Shown here one piece after another: positions 57,992 to 64,000 of a stretch of 64,000 nt of DNA. The position numbers were made by a program, and so were the translations under genes. Position 1 is the stretch's first letter. Every line of letters starts with the position of its first letter. Source of the DNA: Absidia repens (lineage: Eukaryota; Mucoromycota; Mucoromycetes; Mucorales; Cunninghamellaceae); NCBI GenBank assembly GCA_002105175.1, contig MCGE01000008.1, positions 1,240,001 through 1,304,000 on the forward strand, in the 5' to 3' direction. The notes under the pieces are model-generated. The model had not been told where the DNA came from. It made no database searches and saw nothing but the letters and a program-made list of their open reading frames with translations.

Positions 57992-59334
57992 CTATTCTTC
58001 CATTTCATCATCCGAAGATTCCTATGATAAATTCAAATAGTAAAAAGGAAATTAGTATCCACAATATCTTTGTTTATTTTCCCTCTTCATACAACATACC
58101 TTGGCCAATCGTTCTGCTTCTTCCTTCAGATCCTTGGGCACAAATTGATGTTTGAATTGAGATTCGGCGCAGATCCAACTTAATTCCAGTTCAAAATCTT
58201 TATCCTTTGCATCGTCATGACATGTATAGATACTAGTAAACAAGATATATAATTATAAGGAGGAGGTAAGGAACATGGCGTTTCGAAAAATGATCAAAAA
58301 AAAAAAAAAAAAAAAAAAAACGAACTTACATGCGAGTAATTTCGTTCACAGCTTCGCGCACGGTCAGTTCTTCCAAGTTGAGTTTTTCGATTTCGGTCTT
58401 GGCGACAGATTTTCCTTTACCAACTGCGCATCCACGGTATCCCTAAGGGGTAGATATCGAAACACAAATATAAAAATCAGTGGGTTACTTTCTACCTTAT
58501 CAATACACCTGTCCTCCCTTCTCTATTCTATGGTGGCATGTATTTCTTACCCAATATAATCCAGAAGGTTCAATCAGATATAGAGATGGGACACCGTCGG
58601 TCATTGTAGCCACAATTGTACCGAGCCCGAACGGCCGTACGCTTGAATAAAGAGTATAAGCTGATACATATTGACCTAATCGATCAGCAATGGTCTGAAA
58701 AAAAATTAGTGAGTTAGTTAGCGAAAGTAAACACATATCCATCTCATTGATTACTTTGCCGGGGATAGGTTGACGGTAGATATCCTTCCATGACTGAGCT
58801 TCATCACGAGCACGTTTCACCAAGTGTCTTCCATCAGCTAATAAACCGGCAGATACCTAAAGTAAAGAAGAAAGGAGGAGGTTCACTACTGTCCCCTTCG
58901 GTCCATTCATGAGTAGTTATTTTGTTCATACCATTCCAATATGAAGATCGGCGCTTTGAATACGACGATTGGCACCAGCAACCAAAAGTTTTGATTGTAC
59001 TAGCTTTTCAACACCGAGAACAACTCCATCCTTAACCCGTAAGCCAATGGCAGTCCTATTCATAACGCAACAAAAGGAAATGAGTTACAGCTCCATGGTA
59101 TTCGCGCCAGCCTCTGACAGCTTACCCACTGTTATCAACAGCCTTGTTGGCATATTCAACCTGGAACACGCGTCCATCAGGAGAGTAAGTAGATACAGAT
59201 AAATCGTACTAGCAGAGAGGGGGGGGAAAGACCGGGAAGAGGTTAGATAAAATATAGGAAATAGTCTAGTAGGGTTGTTTTTCTTATTATTATTATTAGT
59301 AAAATGAGCTTACACCAGTACCAATAGATGTCAT
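57992..59334 (-). CDS. PRE10: Proteasome subunit alpha-7 (PSMA3/Pre10)
   Basis: Outer-ring subunit of the 20S proteasome. Eight exons: 59334-59314, 59208-59126, 59055-58932, 58856-58755, 58694-58551, 58442-58330, 58232-58100, 58021-57992; 249 residues, as expected. The N-terminal alpha signature [31 protein letters not shown] is complete, followed by [52 protein letters not shown] and [21 protein letters not shown]. The C-terminus is short and acidic (ESSDDEMEE), a hallmark of alpha-7 with CK2-type sites. It lies between GNPDA and RPS29, all on the minus strand but as separate genes. Confidence 0.96.
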
Positions 59335-60118
59335 GGTTTGCAAAAAAAAAAAAAAAAAAGACGTAAAGTAACAGAAGAAGAGAAAAGGCCGCGCGGTCCT
59401 ACAGGTTTTTAAAAAATGACCTGTCCAGAAAAAGGGAGTCACCTGTGGTAAAATCATTTCAAACCCCGGTTCAAAACTATCGCCCTGAAATGAAAGATGA
59501 TTCAAAGGCGCAATTTTTTGGATCCTTAAGTGTCCTGTCCCCAGGTTCATTTTACGCGCCTAACTTTCCCACTTGAAAAAAAAAATGATTGAAGTTTGTA
59601 TCAGTATCTTTGACATTGCGCGGATCATATTGAGGAGCGGCAGACACCAATACCTATTGAAACATCATGGCAAAAGATCGGATGAAAATTTCCCGCCAGG
59701 CACCCCCCCCTCCCACTGTTCCACGGATATCTAACAATCAATGAGACGATAGCATGGATTCACTACTGACTACCCTTCTGAAAACCATGCCTCTAATTTT
59801 TTATTTATTTTTCGAGACCCAGTCCTTTTGCACATACACACTCATACAGTATTCCATTTTCTTTCAATAAAAACACATTTGCTATACAAATCAAGTCATA
59901 AGATTCCCTCCCACCACCAACTCCCGAAATCAAATACACATAGTTTGTCAAATGATGGTTTAGGGATCGCTGTTGTTGTTGTTGTTGTTGTTTTTTTTAT
60001 TACAATTCTATGATGATCGAATAAACAAAATGAATATCTAATAATAAAATCAAAAATAGCAAGCCGTTTCAAAATAATGATGTGAGCGAGTCACCATTGG
60101 CCGCATAGAGTGGGTCGT
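59335..60118. other. Intergenic between PSMA3 and RPS29
   Basis: A T run on the minus strand just upstream of the PSMA3 start (59341-59358), a C run at 59704-59711 and a (GTT)n stretch at 59970-59991. Open frames here lack ATG or family likeness. No gene seen. Confidence 0.45.
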
Positions 60119-60352
60119 TTAACGGTACTAAAAGAGAGTGAAAATGTGTGAATCGACGTTTAGTAAAAAAAAAAAAAAAAAAAAAGAGGGACGGCGCTGT
60201 TCCTTTGTTATATCTATGAATTTTACCTTGTGGAAACCAATATCGTTGGCATATTCACGGAAACATTGACGACAGATGTTGAGGTTGTACTTGCGAATCA
60301 AACCAGCACGGTGAGCGCAGACACGACTAAATGAGAAAGTATCATGAATATC

Positions 60353-60394
<42 letters not shown>

Positions 60395-60590
60395 TTTTTA
60401 TTTTCGTTTTGTCATCATGACGTCTCAAACGATCCTGTTCTGACAACCCCTTCGTTATCATCGTCATCGTCATCGCCATCATCATCGTCATCATCATCGT
60501 CATCATCATCATCATTATCGAAACCTACCATTGACGAGCGCCCTTACCGTAGGACTTGGGGCGAGAATTCCAGACGTTAGCGTGAGCCAT
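60119..60590 (-). CDS. RPS29: 40S ribosomal protein S29 (uS14)
   Basis: Zinc-binding protein of the small subunit head. Three exons: 60590-60529, 60326-60227, 60127-60119; 56 residues, exactly the family length. The sequence starts [20 protein letters not shown] and has the two Cys pairs [20 protein letters not shown] and [17 protein letters not shown]. The last exon codes only Tyr-Arg-stop. The first intron (60528-60327) contains a T run of about 34 and a (CAT/CGT)n microsatellite on the plus strand. It is divergent from RPL37, so the two ribosomal protein genes share one upstream region. Confidence 0.96.
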
Positions 60591-61209
60591 ATTGTGCTAT
60601 ATCAACAAAAAGAGGAAGAGAAAAAGGGAGGAAGGAAGAAGAAAGCGAATCACTAGGCGTGGGCTTGCTTTTGTTTGTTCAATTTTTTTTTCCATCACCG
60701 GTCACAGCCAGCCAAGGCGCTATTTCAAAGCTGGATTTTTGAATTATTGAGTCTACATCCTTCGCATGATATTTACAACCAAGTCGTCTCTTTTTTTTTG
60801 TAGTTTTCCAAGAAAACAATGATGGCGGTATCCATATGCTATTTGAGGCTAAAAACAGTGACGCACATTTATCGCTCACTGTCTCATGTCAACTTGTGTA
60901 AAAAAAAAGAGGCTGTATTGGAAGGTCAATGTTGGTTGGTAGTCTAGATTTCCCAGTCTTACAATATACTTCATTAGGAAACGATCCCTATTTTTTTTTC
61001 CCCCAGCAACGATAATTATATCTTTTAATATATATATATATATGTGTGTGTACGTATGTATGCCCGGTGACAGCATGTGGGCATATATGATCTAGTAGTT
61101 GATGCTACCCAAAAAAAAGACGGGGTTTAAATTAAAAATCCAGGAACAAAAAGTATTGCACCAATTGGGGAATTTCTTCCTTCTTTCCCTTTATCGCTTA
61201 TTATATATC
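60591..61209. promoter_or_regulatory. Shared divergent promoter region of RPS29 and RPL37
   Basis: About 620 bp between two ribosomal protein genes transcribed in opposite directions, one for each subunit. Contains T/A runs near 60684-60692 and 60900-60908 and an (AT)n/(GT)n stretch at about 61029-61051. No ORF of interest. Which motifs drive co-regulation cannot be told from one copy. Confidence 0.5.
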
Positions 61210-61896
61210 ATGGTAATATAATTGATTCATAGAAGAACGACGACGATAAATTTGTGCGCACTCTTTTTTTTCTATTCCACCACGGGACCGGATACACACG
61301 ATGAGTGAGAGACGATGGATGGATGGATAAATAGATGGATGGATGGATGGTTCAGAAATGGTCATTGGCCGGCGGAATGCACGGACGTGGTGGATGCGAA
61401 ATTAAAGGGATCGGGCATGGATGGCTATCAAGAATTGGAAGGACTCATTTTTTTTTATTGTAGACCAAAGGTACCTCTTCGTTTGGTAAACGTCACACCA
61501 AGTCTCATACTCTTTGTCGTCGATGTGGTGACCGCTCTTACCACAAGCAAAAGAAGACCTGTGCTCAATGCGGATACCCTGCTGCCAAAATTCGATCATG
61601 TAAGTGAACCAACTCTTCACCATGAACTCTATTATTTTGCCTCTTCCAAAAACTGATCTTTTTTTTAAATTTAGTCAACTGGTCTGAAAAGGGTAAGAGA
61701 AGAAAGACCACCGGTACTGGCCGTATGCGTTACTTGAAGGTGGTTCACAGCCGATTCAAGAACGGCTTCCGTGAAGGTAAAATAATTAGACATATATATA
61801 TATATATATATATTGGGAGAGATTGATTATTAACGTGTGTTTTTTGACATGGTTTTATTAGGCACTCAAGCTAAGAAGGCTGCTGTCGCTGCTTAA
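61210..61896 (+). CDS. RPL37: 60S ribosomal protein L37 (eL37)
   Basis: Zinc-binding large-subunit protein. Exons: 61210-61212 (ATG), 61464-61599, 61675-61776, 61862-61896; about 91 residues. After the initiator the protein reads [20 protein letters not shown], then [20 protein letters not shown] (four-Cys zinc site), [20 protein letters not shown] and [18 protein letters not shown], ending at TAA. The first exon is an ATG directly followed by GTAATA, as in other fungal RPL37 genes. Its position is the least certain part, since any ATG with a donor upstream of 61463 would fit. The first intron would be 251 nt. AATAAA at 62045-62050. Confidence 0.92.
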
Positions 61897-62313
61897 AGTG
61901 ATATAGTTACCCCGCTCCCTCTATTTTTACATTCGACAAACACACACAATATCAATATCATCAAATACACAAACAGACCGACCACCGGTTTCATCACATT
62001 AGCAAACCCATTCTTCCAACTACCTCTCACATCTTTATTTAATCAATAAAATGGTCATCACTTTTTTTTTTACGTATATACGAACTAGCCAGCTGCACTG
62101 TAGCATTTCCGGGTGCGCGGTTCCCTTGCGCGTCCTTGTCCAAAAACGAACGGTTGCAAATGTGATCGCACATAATCATTTCAGAATGACTTTATTCCAT
62201 TTTGCAGTAGTTATAGAAGTTATTATAACATCCACTTCCGTTATTGCTTTTTTAAATAAAACCCATTTTATGTTTATCACTGATTTGATTTTGCCTTATT
62301 ATTTTATCTATTG

Positions 62314-62353
<40 letters not shown>

Positions 62354-62824
62354 GTGGCTGCGTATGTATCATGTATTTAATTATAGCCGAAAAAAGTTTA
62401 CCGCCATAGACGATCACGCCTCCCACCCACAAAGAAAAGTTACGTCCTATTGGCGACTTGAAATAAAATATCCCACATCATAGACACACACATAAAAATG
62501 CCCAGCACATGTACAAAAATAAAAAAACAACAACCTTATAGTGCGCTTATAAGAATTCAAAGTCGGTCGCGATTGGAAATTTTTGGCTTGGGAGAGTCAT
62601 GCAATTGAACATAATCCTAGACAGGGGGAGTTTTCCAAAAATACTAGTGTTTAATCTACACAGAGGTGAAGGCGTATTGATACTGTTCTACCTAGCTCCT
62701 GTAATTGGAATTATCTGGAAGATGTGGCATCATTTATACATAACACATATTTCACTTTCAGAAAAAAAAAAGAGAGGGTTTGTTCAATGTACGATGGTCC
62801 TGATAGTGGAGGCTGATGGTTTTG
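61897..62824. other. Intergenic; RPL37 3' side
   Basis: AATAAA at 62045-62050 and a T run of about 34 at 62319-62352. Open frames at 62051-62380 and 62599-62850 are driven by T runs and have no family likeness. No gene seen. Confidence 0.45.
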
Positions 62825-63490
62825 AAAAAAAAGAGGATATGTTTTATTGAAACATTAGCATAAAATGCAAAAGTCAACAACAATCAACGGAGCTAGTGGA
62901 AATAGCATGAGGGAGACTAATGTAAGATTTGAGGAATGGTCAACATTAGTCTAAAGCGAATATAAGGGGCTATTGTATAATGGGAGCCAGTATAAAGTAC
63001 ATGGAATGAGAAAAGCTAAAAAGGTTTCTTTGTTATTGAAGGGCAACAACGGTCAACACTAATCAAACTGGATTGATGGTAGTAAACACAGGAATCTATT
63101 TTTAAAAAATATGGGAGAGGCTAATGGGACATATTTTTCATTGAAGGATGTAAAAAGAGACATATTTTATTCAGATGTAGATACAAACTATGGGCGAACT
63201 AACACTAAACGAAGCTAATGAAGACTCCAAAACGCCAAACTTATAGGTTCTGAATCCTGAATCCAAAATGAAAGAGTTTCCCCATGCATCTTGTAATCCC
63301 TGAGCTGAAACCCTTTCTAAACTAGTCTAGGTACTAATCTAAGTCCAAAATAATGTCAAGGAAGTTGAATGGTGAAGAAAAAATAAAGGGAAAAATAAGA
63401 ATTGGAAAGAAAGAGAGAGGGCAGAGGAAAAAAAATTGAGAGTAGATAAATAAATACAAATATTTCAAATGCCGTCCACGTGTACAGCAG
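62825..63490 (-). repeat. Dispersed repeat R, copy R7 (solo)
   Basis: CACGTG at 63477-63482, CT-rich run on the minus strand, hairpin core at 63268-63285 (same CTC change as R4) and AATAAA near 63168. The left border is approximate. Confidence 0.7.
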
Positions 63491-64000
63491 ACCATTTTTA
63501 AAAACCATCGCCTCTGTATATCTAATTTAAAAATTTGCCAAAATAACATTTATGTTAAGAAGATATTAAAAGATATAAAGAATGTTTTTAAAAGTTATGA
63601 TATAATAAATGATATTAATTGAAATGGGTAAAAATAAAAATATTATATGTTATATTGGGAATTATACCCACTACGTTCCATTTGGTTGATTGTGTGTTCA
63701 GCGAAAAATATAAAATTCTGTTGATGTAAAACGTCTTTACATTGATAATGTAGTACTGTTTTTTACTTACTGAATGTTAGTGTCACACCCATGTAAAAAT
63801 GAAGGAAGACATTAATTGGTATACATCTAAATGACATCAGAAAAAGAGTGTAATGAGTATGAGCAAATAAAAGTGATGATGGAAATAAAATAAAAAATCA
63901 ACGACATCTATTTCCAGAAAGGCTATAGGGTATCAGGATCCAAAATAGGCGAATCCCATTGCAGGTTGACCCAATCGCTTTTTGTTTGACAAATTCAACA
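63491..64000. other. Intergenic to window end, AT-rich
   Basis: Runs of A/T and AATAAA-like words on both strands, no ORF of note and no repeat unit recognised. Confidence 0.45.

Noticed and set aside
59296..59550. 84-codon minus frame overlapping the PSMA3 start
   Set aside because: Out of frame except for the final MTSIGTG; upstream part is intergenic and the proteasome start is firmly set by family.
61213..61463. Possible snoRNA in the RPL37 first intron
   Set aside because: A GATGAG-like word is present but no proper C/D box pair or H/ACA layout is visible.
1..64000. CRISPR arrays, bacterial operons, riboswitches, prophage or secondary-metabolite cluster
   Set aside because: Intron-rich eukaryotic genes throughout; no spaced direct repeats of CRISPR type; neighbouring genes are functionally unrelated.

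Overview
This window is nuclear DNA of a filamentous fungus, most likely Mucoromycota and probably Mucorales. That assignment is inferred from protein flavour and gene structure, not from a marker gene. The DNA is AT-rich and full of long A/T homopolymers. Genes carry many short introns (about 45-250 nt, nearly all GTAAG/GTATG...AG). The protein set includes a fungal FolB-FolB-HPPK-DHPS fusion, an AVT-type vacuolar transporter, a GPI-anchored NodB-like wall protein and a GNPAT-type acyltransferase. I rebuilt the exons by hand from splice sites, phase and recognised protein families. Every multi-exon model given here keeps frame except one (the ENTH gene).

Layout. 1-2.0 kb: 5' part of a disordered protein gene (-), divergent from the SF3b subunit SF3B5 (+). 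2.0-6.3 kb: gene-poor, with two dispersed repeats and a tRNA-Asn. 6.3-18.2 kb: TRM13 tRNA methyltransferase, a DHA1-type MFS transporter, a small coiled-coil protein, a NodB-like wall protein that has lost its catalytic residues, a conserved protein of unknown function (-), and a Pro/Gln- and Cys-rich membrane protein. 18.2-23.5 kb: composite repeat with a 10-bp minisatellite. 23.6-42.6 kb: vacuolar amino-acid transporter (-), GNPAT-like acyltransferase ending in a peroxisomal AKL signal, a fungal transcription factor, a PX-PB1 protein (-), an ENTH/epsin protein and guanine deaminase. 42.8-46.9 kb: NDUFA4-like protein (-) and repeats. 46.9-51.3 kb: RFC subunit and trifunctional FOL1. 51.3-54.6 kb: second copy of the composite repeat. 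54.8-61.9 kb: glucosamine-6-phosphate deaminase, proteasome alpha-7 and RPS29 (all -), then RPL37 (+), divergent from RPS29. 61.9-64.0 kb: repeat and intergenic DNA.

Most genes are unrelated housekeeping functions, as is normal for a eukaryotic chromosome: splicing, tRNA modification, replication, folate, proteasome, ribosome, lipid and amino-sugar metabolism.

The most unusual content is the repeats. A family of ten short units (called R here) is scattered through the gene-poor stretches. Each looks like a miniature transcription unit: an E-box (CACGTG in seven copies), a pyrimidine-rich stretch, a conserved core with a possible hairpin, and an AATAAA signal. Nine units point to the minus strand and one to the plus strand. 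Two pairs of R units flank copies of a second sequence (B) in an R-B-R arrangement. Inside B is a roughly 500-bp segment, about 98% identical between copies 31.6 kb apart, that carries a candidate three-exon minus-strand gene for a protein of about 73 residues. The three substitutions I found between the copies inside the predicted exons are all synonymous.
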